Shown one piece after another: positions 36,703 to 47,040 of a stretch of DNA of 64,000 nt (its first letter is position 1; every line of letters begins with the position of its first letter). This DNA comes from Synchiropus splendidus. Lineage: Eukaryota; Chordata; Actinopteri; Syngnathiformes; Callionymidae. A program made the position numbers and the translations under genes. A model generated the notes under the pieces. It was given only the letters and a program-made list of their open reading frames with translations, was not told the origin of the DNA and did not search any database. The DNA lies in the NCBI RefSeq assembly GCF_027744825.2, contig NC_071335.1:29192501-29256500 (forward strand), in the 5' to 3' direction.

Positions 36703-36780
36703 AGGTAGGAATATCAATTTAAAAGAAAAACGTAATAATACATTTTAATAATGTGTCAAACTGTGATACTTTTTGGGAAC
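36444..36780. repeat. Large AT-rich palindrome (MITE-like) with a TA-repeat centre
   Basis: The left arm starts gttcccaaaaagtatcacag and the right arm ends ctgtgatactttttgggaac. Arms are about 86 bp, nearly perfect at both their outer (33 bp) and inner (about 30 bp) parts and diverged in the middle. Between them are about 160 bp of TA dinucleotides with three tct interruptions. It looks like a short inverted-repeat transposon whose centre expanded into a microsatellite. Confidence 0.9.
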
Positions 36781-38804
36781 TTAATTTTACAAACATATAT
36801 ATAATTGATGATATTATTACAATTTTATTATTATTTCTGAATGACAAAGTCACTTCAAATAAGATCCGGTTTGATGACGAACACCATGCACTATAATAAA
36901 TAATACAAACGTGCTTGTATTGGTCCAGCAGATGGCACTGTGGGACCTCTCTTCGAGAGCAAAAGCGGCTTCACAGACCTGGAGAGCAACAGAACATCAA
37001 CTAGATGAGTAATGGTGTAATTATCTTTATTTGTTTATAATTATCTTCTTAAGTTCTTCTTTTGCAAATACATATTATTGAGTGATGGCAGGTACATTAC
37101 CTGGTGTAAGTGTTGATGCTCCTGGTTCAGTGGATCCGAGGGCATCATCTGCATGTGTGTAATTCACCTATATAAATGCTGTGTTGTTGTTCTTCTGTCC
37201 ACTCTCACCTCCAGGTTCACTTTACTGTCCAAAATGCCATCTAGACCTGGAGAGCAGCCAATAGGAGAAGGCTTCCTCTCTCACTTCTCTCTCTCCTTCC
37301 TCCCTGAGAAAAGATTGGATTTATGCAGAGTGATAGAAACCGAAACCAAATCTCTCTCTTTCTCAGAGGGGAGCTTGTGTGTGTGTTTTTTTTTTCTCCC
37401 CCCAACACGTTTAACACACACGCACGCACGGACAAACATGCCTCCACACTGCACTGCTGCTTTCCCTTTACCCCACGGGCTCAGCTGCCCTGTTTGAAAT
37501 CTGGATGGCTCCATCACTGCAAACATACAGACAGTCTCACTCACTGGACGCAGCAGACGGAGAGGAAACATGGTGGTCGTGGGCCAGGCCTTGACTCACT
37601 TGAGGTCTTTAAAGCGGTGACGCTAACACGCAGCTGTGCCAGGGAGGGAGTCGTGAGCCTGGGATTTGATGCTTATAATAAAAGTGACAATGCAGTTAGT
37701 CACACCAGGAGGATTTCTGCAAGCGCTGTGTCAGCGATTTTTAAAATTTTTCTGGCTTGCCATAGAATACTAATTCGTCTTTATTGCATTACTGCTTCTC
37801 TAAGAGTCAATAAAAGCAATCATGGTTATATCCATTCATAAACTCGATGGAAATAATATGTTTTCTAATATAATGTTATGCTATAGATCGCATGGATACT
37901 ATTCATTTTGTTGTTTGTTTTCCTCCAAAGTTTCACCTGACCTGTCACTTCTACACAGGTCCAACTAGTATATATTAAAGTGCATAATTTTACATCTTCG
38001 TAAATGATGTTTTACACTGACTGACATGACCGAGGAGTAAACATTACATCGGTGATGCAACCTGATCATCTTGATTCAGTCCGTACACCTATTGAGAAGT
38101 TCATTCCGCAAGCCAGAAATCTTGCGTGATCACACGTGATTTTGCGACTCTGCAACAGTAAAACACACGGGAATGGACATGGATATGGTGGTTTTGGTGT
38201 TTTATTTACTCACAAAATGACAGGAACGCTTCCACTGCTCACGGAACTTAAGAGGAAGGACTGAGTAGTGATATTTTTTTTTTGCCTCTCATGAGTAAAA
38301 GCTACTCTTTTTAGTGTCATCGGTAAATGGCTTCCTTGTTTCTCTTATTTGTTACAGCCTGTACCACGTCACATCGGGAGCTATGAATACAAATCACTTT
38401 TCAAGAGGACCTTCAGGATGTTGTCGCTTCATACAATGGAATTTGTAAAAATTGTAAGTTTTTTTTTTTCCCTTTATTGTGATGTGTTTTTGACTGGTGC
38501 AACTTGTAGTCTGAAAAATATGGTACTCAGTTATACTTTCACGGAATCCTTGACATTAAAAATGTCAATTTCTTGGCTACATTTTTTTTGGTGTCGGATA
38601 TAACAATAAACCCAGGATGGCATGCAGTGACCCCAGTTCTATGAATATGTGCCAACCCACTGCCCAATGAGTCCACTTCACTGAGTGAGTTGGAAAAGTT
38701 GATCAAGCTAATGTGGCAAGGCCACACTGCTTCTTCTGGGAGGTGAGGACATCAATCTTTCTCCACGCAAAGGAATCCATCACGAAGCAAAGTGGTACGA
38801 ATGT
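36781..38804. other. Intergenic sequence
   Basis: No gene recognised. An isolated CTCF-core match, CCAGCAGATGGCACT, lies at 36925-36939 outside any recognised element. Confidence 0.45.
36925..36939 (+). promoter_or_regulatory. CTCF-core-like site
   Basis: CCAGCAGATGGCACT matches CCASYAGRKGGCRSY at all 15 positions. No inverted-repeat ends were found around it. Sequence match only. Confidence 0.35.
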
Positions 38805-38928
38805 ATTGGTGATGCTTCATGAAACAATGTCATTGTTTTCAGCGATCAATAGGTGGCGCTCTCAGTTATAAAAATGTGTTTGTTGTCCTGAAAATGAGGA
38901 CACAGTTTCATGAAGCTTCATGAAGCCT
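38805..38928. mobile_element. Short inverted-repeat element, copy 4
   Basis: It starts ttggtgatgcttcatgaaac and ends cagtttcatgaagcttcatg then aagcc. The internal site TCAATAGGTGGCGCT (38846-38860) matches the CTCF core at 13 of 15 positions. Confidence 0.75.
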
Positions 38929-38940
38929 AAGCTTTATAAA

Positions 38941-39398
38941 AAAAAAAAGAAAGAAAGAACTAATGCGTTCCAAGCCTTAAAATAGTCTTTTGTAGGAGTG
39001 AATGTAGAGTGTCTGCTGCAGGTGCGCTGTTCCTCTATGTGTGTGGCCGCTGCATGTGGGAGGGGTTGCCGAGTGAGCCAGAAGTGAAGAGGTGCCCGGT
39101 GCGTGTCCAGCTCTGAATGTGCGCTTCTGTGCAGTTTGGCTGTGACAAAGTCATAAACCAAGTCACGCTCTGTCCCAGACTCGCCTCATCCCTGTCTTAG
39201 CTCCAGCCGACAACAGGACATCCCTGGAGTCCACGCTCCAGCACCTCCCCTGTGACACTCTACCACGGTCCAGTGCGGAGACAGGAAAGGTTTTACACCT
39301 CAATATGAAGAAAAAACAGTCAGTAAATGTAGCTAACGGGACACGTCTGCATACAGAGGCTGCGTTATACACACAATAACAAAGCGCGTCGTGGGTCA
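38941..39398 (-). mobile_element. TA-flanked 0.7-kb inverted-repeat element, truncated copy A
   Basis: About 450 bp nearly identical to the middle of the full-length copies (blocks gcgttccaagccttaaaata, aggagtgaatgtagagtgtc and cagtcagtaaatgtagctaa). Both termini are missing: one side is an A-rich run, and the other is replaced by a TA repeat at 39399. Confidence 0.85.
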
Positions 39399-39417
39399 TA
39401 TATATATATATATATAA
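39399..39417. repeat. (TA)n microsatellite
   Basis: A short TA run exactly at the truncated end of the preceding element. Confidence 0.9.
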
Positions 39418-39500
39418 TGATCCATACAATTGGATATATGAGTAATGATAACGTAATGGCTCAACAAATTTGAACGAATTAAAACCTAGAAAAAAATAAA

Positions 39501-39563
39501 CTGAGAGCGCCACCTACTGAGCTCTGACAATGAAGCCCACTTACTCATGAAGCTGCATAAGCC
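39501..39563. mobile_element. Short inverted-repeat element, partial copy 5
   Basis: Only one half is present: agagcgccacctactgagct followed by actcatgaagctgcataagc. The minus-strand site TCAGTAGGTGGCGCT (39506-39520) matches the CTCF core at 14 of 15 positions. Confidence 0.6.
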
Positions 39564-40455
39564 TGTCCATATTTGCTACTAAGAAAATTGAAAGGATCCT
39601 GGTGAAGGAAGGAGAGCAGAAGAAAGTCAGATGTCACTCTCCAATAGAATGGTTTTTGGTTGCGAACGACTTGAAGAGACCTCCCCGCAATGCTTTCAAG
39701 CTATATACTAGAACTGGGTTGTGGGTTGGAGACTGTTCCAACATCATTTATTAAAGAAGAAAAAAACTGAATTGACTTTGACTGCAACGTGTGGTAAGTA
39801 ATTAAAAGTCATTTTCAAGAGCGCTAGCGGGAGGATGACGGAGGTAAAGCCGAATACAGCAATGGGAGAGGTGCAGGTACTCGAAGGAGAAAGGTATTGC
39901 GACCGTTATTTCCCAGATGACCTGTCTCCTCCCATGTGACCCAATTCCACTATGGGCTACGTCACATCATATCCAGCCAGTAATTCATCTCCTTCGGTGT
40001 ATCGGCCCGTGCAGGTGCATGATTGTTTGTGGCTGTGTGGGTGACAGCAAGAAGAATAGCGCTTCCTTGCTAATGCGTTGCTATTTTCCAATACTCTCTG
40101 AAGTGTTGTTGATTGATAGATAAATAATTTGTTTACGTGAGTGTGAGGAGACATGAAAAGAAACCTCCTTTTATTCAAGTGAGCACAGCCAAACAAGAGG
40201 TCAGGTCAATGACACCGTGCCTCTGCTGTGATGACCACACTACATCATTTCCATGTAACACTCCTGCAGTACATTTTCATTCAGCACCGTGTTACACATG
40301 GCTGGTGTGTAACACCGCTCTTCAGCCAGTATGTGATGCTGACAAACAAAGCCCAGGTTTAGTAAACCATCATATTAGCGTGTCGAACCCTGGATAGTAC
40401 ACATTATTTGCAGCTACTTTATTGTATTGGCTCTATATTTTAAACACTTATGACC
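39564..40455. other. Intergenic sequence, nothing recognised
   Basis: No gene or repeat family identified. Confidence 0.5.
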
Positions 40456-41150
40456 GGTGTTGGGCAAGTTACGTTAAGTTAGTAACTTAGTTACAGTTAC
40501 TAGTTACCTTGTTCAAAACTTGGCTGGGTCGGCGACAAGCAACATTGGAAAGAATCGGCCCCATTATCGTTGTTTGAGTGGCCTTCTAAACTGGATAGTC
40601 AGGTAATAAAGGCTATATGTCGTCTATATGCCCTCACCACTTCAAGTGCAGTCCTATTACAAAGTCGCCACTTGGTGACCTGAAGGTGGAATGGCAGTGT
40701 GAGTGCAAGTGAACAAATGACAATATCAGAACTATCGTAGAAACTATACTTTTAGCAGTGCAAAAATATCAGTTATTTTATAGAACACTTGAAAACAACA
40801 GGAACAAACAGCAGTGCCAAAACCGATGCAGATGATCATCTCAACAGCAACACAACTGCACCAACTGGAAACATGAACTTCAGCAACAACTCCACAGCTG
40901 CGATAGGCAGCATGTCTTCCACAACATGCCTCGCTACTATTAGTATGTTCAACTGCTTCTGAGATAAAGTCTGTGCAACAGGCTTTCCGAAGTCAAGCTT
41001 CTGCTGTTTGTCTGCAGTGACTTGGTCAATCGACGCCTGCACTTTCTGAAGATGTTTCGCCAGATTGGATTCGCTGGTTTTGAACGTGCATAGTGTTTTT
41101 GAGCCTCCACATACCTTCCACGCCACTACAATATTTCTCTGGACTTGCTA
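40456..41150 (-). mobile_element. Internally deleted hAT transposon remnant
   Basis: The + strand starts with gtgttgggcaagttacgtta and runs of agttactagttac, a terminus typical of teleost hAT elements. The minus-strand frame 41126-40836 reads KVCGGSKTLCTFKTSESNLA then KHLQKVQA. This is the C-x2-C-like end of a BED finger followed by the His helix, though key Cys/His spacing is degraded. Then QKLDFGKPVAQTLSQKQLN and VVEDMLPIAAVE follow, the usual start of hAT transposases (VxDMxPLSxVE). The catalytic region is deleted and the far terminus was not found. Confidence 0.75.
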
Positions 41151-41587
41151 AAAAGGAAAAATAATGAGAATATTGGACCCCCATCGATTGCAGCCATTTT
41201 TGTTTTCACGTGACTAATGCGGGCGTCACGTCCACCACGGAAGCTTTTGATGCGTATTATGGACACTGCTTTTTAAACTTGGTAAAGAATTGTGGATGTG
41301 AGGTAACAAGTAACAACCATGTTTAATAGTAGTAGGTAGTTTTGGCAAAGGAACGCGTTGTGGCGCTCATTCTTCCAAAAGATCACGTAGTTCCTATAAC
41401 GCTTAATAACGCGCTTGTCCCAACTCTGCTTATGAGCCTGAGCTTCAATAGAATATGTCAAATTCTGTCATTGTTTCATAACACACCATCTACTATTACT
41501 TTTTAGAAATTCCAGACTCTGTCGCGAAGAACTGAGGCTCAGACGCTTATAGAAGCATGAACAAATAAGACAAATGAGAGTATTGAA

Positions 41588-41785
41588 GGGTTGGTGAGGT
41601 TTCATGAAACAGTGTCCTGATTTTCAGAGGCCACCAGATGGCACTGTCTGCTGTGAAATGTTTGGACTTCAACAACTCATTCAATGAAACACATCATTTC
41701 TAAACGATGAGCGCCATCTAGTGGTTAGGACACTGTATCTTAAACCCTGCGATACTGTTTCATGATACTTCATCGACCAATCACT
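41588..41785. mobile_element. Short inverted-repeat element, copy 6, with two full CTCF-core matches
   Basis: It starts ggttggtgaggtttcatgaa and ends ctgtttcatgatacttcatc then gaccaatcact. CCACCAGATGGCACT (41631-41645, +) and CCACTAGATGGCGCT (41710-41724, -) both match CCASYAGRKGGCRSY at every position. The + site precedes the - site, so they converge across a 64-bp gap. Confidence 0.9.
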
Positions 41786-43970
41786 GTCATTGGTGATTGT
41801 GCGGGTGCTTTAAGAGTGGCAGTGATGCAGGTAAATTATTTTCTGCGCTTAAAACATTTTCTTTGGTGGGACAGATGATTATTTCCACCAACCAATGATG
41901 CCACCTGACATTTCTTTGGCCATTTGCAGTTGAAAAATGGCAGAACCCAACTCAGAACGCAACTCACTATTGGTGTTTGGGGTGCGTTATATACACACCA
42001 AAGATTTGAAATACATCATATTTGCTCTTTATTTTCTGGTGACGTCACTGGATAAGAGATAAAGTCTCTGTTGCCCGAAACTAAATATAAAATACAGTTA
42101 ATGTTGCTTATTAATGTTGTTATTTATTTATTATATGTGTTTGTATGTTCTATATTGGTTTATCATTAACATTCAATTTTTTCTCAATAATATCAGTATG
42201 ACTTGCTGCATGTTGTGCTTCATATAATGTAATAAATCCCCAGATAAAGACTTGGACGAATCTTCATTTTTTTTTTTTTAAAGCACACTTGGTGAGTGAC
42301 TTCAACCTTCTTGCATTAAAGAGAATCATATATCCCTCCGCGCTCTCCACTGCCCTTTACTCCTTCGCTTCTTTGCTGTCACGGATCACACTGGAAAAGT
42401 ATTTCAGAAATAGCACGGAAAAAAGAAATGGTAATGATGGCAGGTGTGATGTTTCAGCAGTGTGCGAGTGTGTGTGTGTGTGTTCGAGGGAGACCCATCA
42501 GAGGTTCAGGTGCAACGTCGGGAAAAAAAAAAATGGGGGTTTTAGGGACTGTTTCCATGTGACAAGCAGCAGTCAATGTCCTCAGACTTTTCACGGCCTC
42601 TTCTTCACTCTTTGTCATGGTCCTCCTTAAGTGTCCCTGTCTTCACAGCTAACCCGCCTGCCTGGTCCACCAGGGCTCGCCCCCCGTTCAGTTTGCCATT
42701 CATCACCCATCCAGCCAACCACCATCTGTTTGGTAGGCTTTAACACCTCAACAACCTGACCCCGCTGCTGCTCGACGGCTCCCTTCGATCCATGTGCTTC
42801 TCCTTTCATCACCGGATCAATGTGCAAAATGAAACATTAACATACAGCGGAGCCGTGTCATGAATGCTTCATGTAAGAGCGGCGTACTGTACGATTCAAG
42901 ATTCAAGAGGTTGATTTGTTACTCATACAGTTAAAGGCGGTACAACGCACGGTGAAATTCTTTGTGTCCCTGCATCCAATAAAAGAAAAAGAAGTGTGCA
43001 CACAGGATGCATACGATGATAAGAATAGTGAATTATAGAAACAACAGTCTGAAGCAACAGTGCAAAGTAGAAATAAAAATAAAGTCATAAGTGCATAGTG
43101 CATCACTAAAAATATGTAAAGTGACAGCATGTACGTTGTTTTATTTATTTAGTACGTTAAATATGCGATTGAAAGTCATCTTTTCCATGTGTTCACCACG
43201 GGCCTGTTGGCTCTGTTAATTTGCTATAGACAGGCAGAGTTTGTGTGTTCCATGAGTGGATCAAAAATACCTTCCTCAAATGCTCTGCCACTGGTTACTT
43301 CATTATCAAATTCAAAAGGCTTATTGACTCTCATGTGAAGCAAAGCCTGTGCATAATATCAGCTGCAAAATAAGCCACGGAAAAAAGGCATCTGCCGTGT
43401 GAAATACACACGAAATGATGGAGGAAGATCAGCAGTCACCATTGCAATAAGGCCATTGTGATGATGTCTGACTCTCAGACATGGAAACCGCAAAAGTCTT
43501 TTGACTTTTATTTAGGGCTGGTTTCCCAGTGTGTCCAGCAAACAGCTTCGGCCAATTTCATCCACAATCATCGACATTTATTTATTTATTTTTCATCCAT
43601 TGAAAAAAAAAAAAGTATCAAATGAAGCGACTGGGTTAATAAACACTAACTCTATGATAAAATATGGTAAAAGTTAGTTTTGAACTTTTATTTAAAATGT
43701 GAAGCACATTCAACACAATCTGACACTTCCAGTTTTTTGCCTTTTCCTTCTTTTCTTTAAAAAGTGAAATGCCCCCAAAATTAAAAGGTTGACTGACAGT
43801 CTGTAACCTTTCCTAGCTAGAAGATCCCAACTGAAATAATAATCTAGATTTCACAGCCGCCAGAATGATGAATATTGATGGAAATATTGATATGGAGTGT
43901 CAGCTGAGATAAAACGTGCCTCTTATCCAGGCTGATTGAAAAAAAAAAAAAACCAGTGTGTGTGTCTTTT
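41786..43970. other. Intergenic sequence
   Basis: No gene recognised; one interspersed repeat at 42893-43122 and a short TG run at 42468-42482. Confidence 0.45.
42893..43122. repeat. Teleost interspersed repeat fragment (ATTCAAGATTCAAGAG type)
   Basis: It begins gattcaagattcaagaggtt, then has ggtacaacgcacggtgaaat and tctttgtgtccctgc. I recognise this as a common fish repeat terminus (3' ends of SINE/L2-type elements). The remainder is A-rich and diverged. Confidence 0.55.
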
Positions 43971-44146
43971 CTAGTGATGGGTAGATGAGGTATCATGAAA
44001 CAGTATCGCAGGGTTGGTGAAACAGAGTCCTAGTAGATGGCGCTCTTGCTTTCGAAATGTTTCACTGAATTGGTTGTTCCAGTCCACCCATGATACAGTG
44101 AAAACCTGGACAGTGTTTCATGAAGCCTCATCAACCCAACACTAGT
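43971..44146. mobile_element. Short inverted-repeat element, copy 7 (best-preserved ends)
   Basis: It begins ctagtgatgggtagatgagg and ends gaagcctcatcaacccaaca then ctag. Read on the complementary strand, the end repeats the beginning, giving terminal inverted repeats of roughly 30 bp. CTAGTAGATGGCGCT at 44030-44044 matches the CTCF core at 14 of 15 positions. Confidence 0.9.
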
Positions 44147-44805
44147 GTTTTAACACCAGGTGGTGGTGCAACACCTACTCTTCCTGAGTAGCTGCTACTA
44201 TTTTAGTTTAAAGCTGAAATCCGGTGTCTCAATTGTCCATTCTTAAAGGTAATGAAATCTACCTCAGACTGTGGCAATGGAGGACTTTGAATGAATGAAT
44301 TTCTATTCCAGTTTGGAGTCTGTGTGGTTCTGACATTTATCCTGGGCCGGACGGAATTTTCATGAAGTTAAGAAAATAAATAAAAATAAAAAATGAGTCC
44401 CGGTGGAGTTGCTTCTGCACACATCTATTGCTAGTAAACAGGCTGTGTTGCGTTCTGGTTGTTCACGCCAGCTTTCCAAGCCCCTGGTTTTACAAAGTAC
44501 TTTCAAAGTACTCTCATAATGAAGCAGGAAAATACTGAATAAAAATCATACTCACCTAACCCTATTTTTTCATGCCTAAATTTCGATAAATATATAAGTT
44601 TAAGACTTGATCCTAAGTCTGCATCAAACAGGCATTACGCCTTAACACTGTTAAGGTTTCTGCGACAACTGAAAACTAGAGTACAGTGTAGAATACTGTT
44701 ATGTTTCAAGACTTTATTAGCTATATGGGTGATGCCAGATAAGTAAACTATCACTGCATTCGGCGTCAAATGGTGCATGGAAAGCCAGTGAAAGATAGTG
44801 ATAAT

Positions 44806-44934
44806 CTGATGAAGATTCATGTCCTCATTTCAAAAGCCCACTAGATGGCACACTCTGCTCCAAAAACTTTGGATCTTAACAAGCATTTCAACAAAACGAG
44901 ACCAGAAAATGAGGACGCTGTTTCATAGTGACTC
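44806..44934. mobile_element. Short inverted-repeat element, copy 8
   Basis: It contains gaagattcatgtcctcattt and ends gaggacgctgtttcatagtg. CCACTAGATGGCACA at 44838-44852 matches the CTCF core at 14 of 15 positions. Confidence 0.75.
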
Positions 44935-45125
44935 AGTAACTACTATGAGGTGAGAGTCTTAAGAACCATCTACTTCATGGAGCCCTGTTGTCACCGTCAT
45001 TGTGGTTAAACCACTTCAGCACTGGCCCACAGCAAAAATTCAGCTCCTAGACAGTGACTCAAACTGGGCTAGAGTAGACAGGGACAAGTCTGGATTGTCT
45101 GAACTGTTCTGATGAAACCTAGTTA

Positions 45126-45348
45126 TCGGTGGATGAGGTTTCATGACACAGTATTGAAGGGTTGATTCAGGTTTCATTCAGAGGCCACCAGAGCAAACTG
45201 TCTGCTGTAAAATGTTTGGACTTGAACAACTCATTCATAGAAGCTTCACAAGCTTCATTTCTAAATCAAGAGCGCCATCTAGTGCCCTCTGAAAGCTATG
45301 ACACTGTTTCGTCAACCCCGTTTCATGATACCTCATCGACCCATCATT
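45126..45348. mobile_element. Short inverted-repeat element, copy 9
   Basis: It starts tcggtggatgaggtttcatg and ends tttcatgatacctcatcgac then ccatcat. The minus-strand site GCACTAGATGGCGCT (45271-45285) matches the CTCF core at 14 of 15 positions; the + site near 45184 is mutated beyond the consensus. Confidence 0.85.
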
Positions 45349-47008
45349 ACCGAACACAATGGAAGTGGAACCACAGAGGCAAGAAGCGGCATATCTCGAT
45401 GTAAATAAATATTAAAGTTCAAGACTTCAAGTGAGCTCATGCATGTCACAGGTTGGTTCTTTAAAATTTCTCCTATAGGGTGTCCAAATATGACCCTCTG
45501 TGGAATGTGGCACACAAGAACAGCCATTGGTCACATGCCTTGCGTGTGTTTTCTGAGCTCTGTGATGCTTCTGCTGCCGACTGTGCTCATGACGAATTGC
45601 ATCAATACAGTCAATGTAGGGCAATAATATAATCTAATATTGTTGCAGTAATATTTGTAGATGAAACAATTTTCAAAATTCACATTTAAGCATGTTTCTA
45701 CAATGTATTGCAGTTTTATTTCCCCATTTTTCTCCATTTAACAGCGACTGGTTGAAATCTGAGTTGAGGCCACCGGGTGTCGTGGACAGTTATGTCTGGC
45801 CAGTCTGGTCAGAAAGGCCGTCCTTTGTAGTGGCATGAAATGGTGCCGCATACTGAGGCAATTGCTTTAACCTTACCTTGTTCAAGAGTCCTTTGATCAT
45901 GAAAAGGAAAAAGAATCTAGCGTCTCTAAGCACAAATGCGGCGGAATGTTTTCAGTCCTTTAAAAGCCCGAATGCAAGTTGCGCTGTACGATATTCTCGC
46001 TATTATTCATAGCCGACAGTGGTGTACTGGTGATCGTGCACATGCCCTTTACTGTCATGGGAACAAGGATCAAATAATGATCAGCAATGATAGTCTCCCA
46101 TGGAGGAGTAGGGTGGTGAAGCTTCATGAAGCATTGGCAGTGCTCAATAGCTGGTTAATACCTTCCCTAGTCAAGAAAATGATCCTTTTGCATGTTGAGG
46201 CAACAAGCACCAATAATGACAACCAATATACCGGCGAAGTATGCATAAAACGGGGTATTTAAGGAGTCTCACTCTATTTTTTTTTTCTTTTTTTAACAGG
46301 CCTAGAACTATAGAAAACCTCCGAAGCCATGCCGACTTTGCATTCTCCTATCTAACAGAACATATTGTTGGTGAAACCTCTATGACTGGGCTTTGTCTGC
46401 ATATTGGCTGACAGCCACCGGGGCGCCAAGAACCGATTTGTGTTCCAACATCTCCCGCTTTTGACCATCTGTGAAGATGGCCTCTCCTTCTGAAGCTTGG
46501 ACATGTTTGGCTGCCAGGGGCTGCTCTGCACATTGAACAGAGAGGGGAACAGTGGTGTGTTTGCTTTGTCAGCACTCCAGAATTGTACACACACACTGAC
46601 CACAGTCAGTCCACAAACTTGACTGTCAGACCTGCGTAGACTTGTCCATGAAGTATTCACATCGTCCATAGTTATTGCCACACCATCTTTTGTGTCTCAC
46701 CTCATGGAGTTTGATGGGGGTTTCAAGGTTTTTTTTTTTCCAAGTATGCTCCTTTCTGACCTGCCTTCAGACCGGTTGGCAACTTTTGCTACTTTGTTTT
46801 CTTTACTTTGTTTTCAAGTGGAATGTTGAGATATAAAAATCACTGACATTTTTGTCTATACCTGTGTTATAGCTACTTGTCATATACGATTATGATGGAC
46901 ATATTTATGGTCGAGGGAATAGTACTACTACTACTTGTCATGGTAAAGAGTCTTCACATACTCTATCACTGTAAGAAAAAACGAGAAAGTAGTGTCTAGT
47001 TAAGTAGC

Positions 47009-47040
<32 letters not shown>

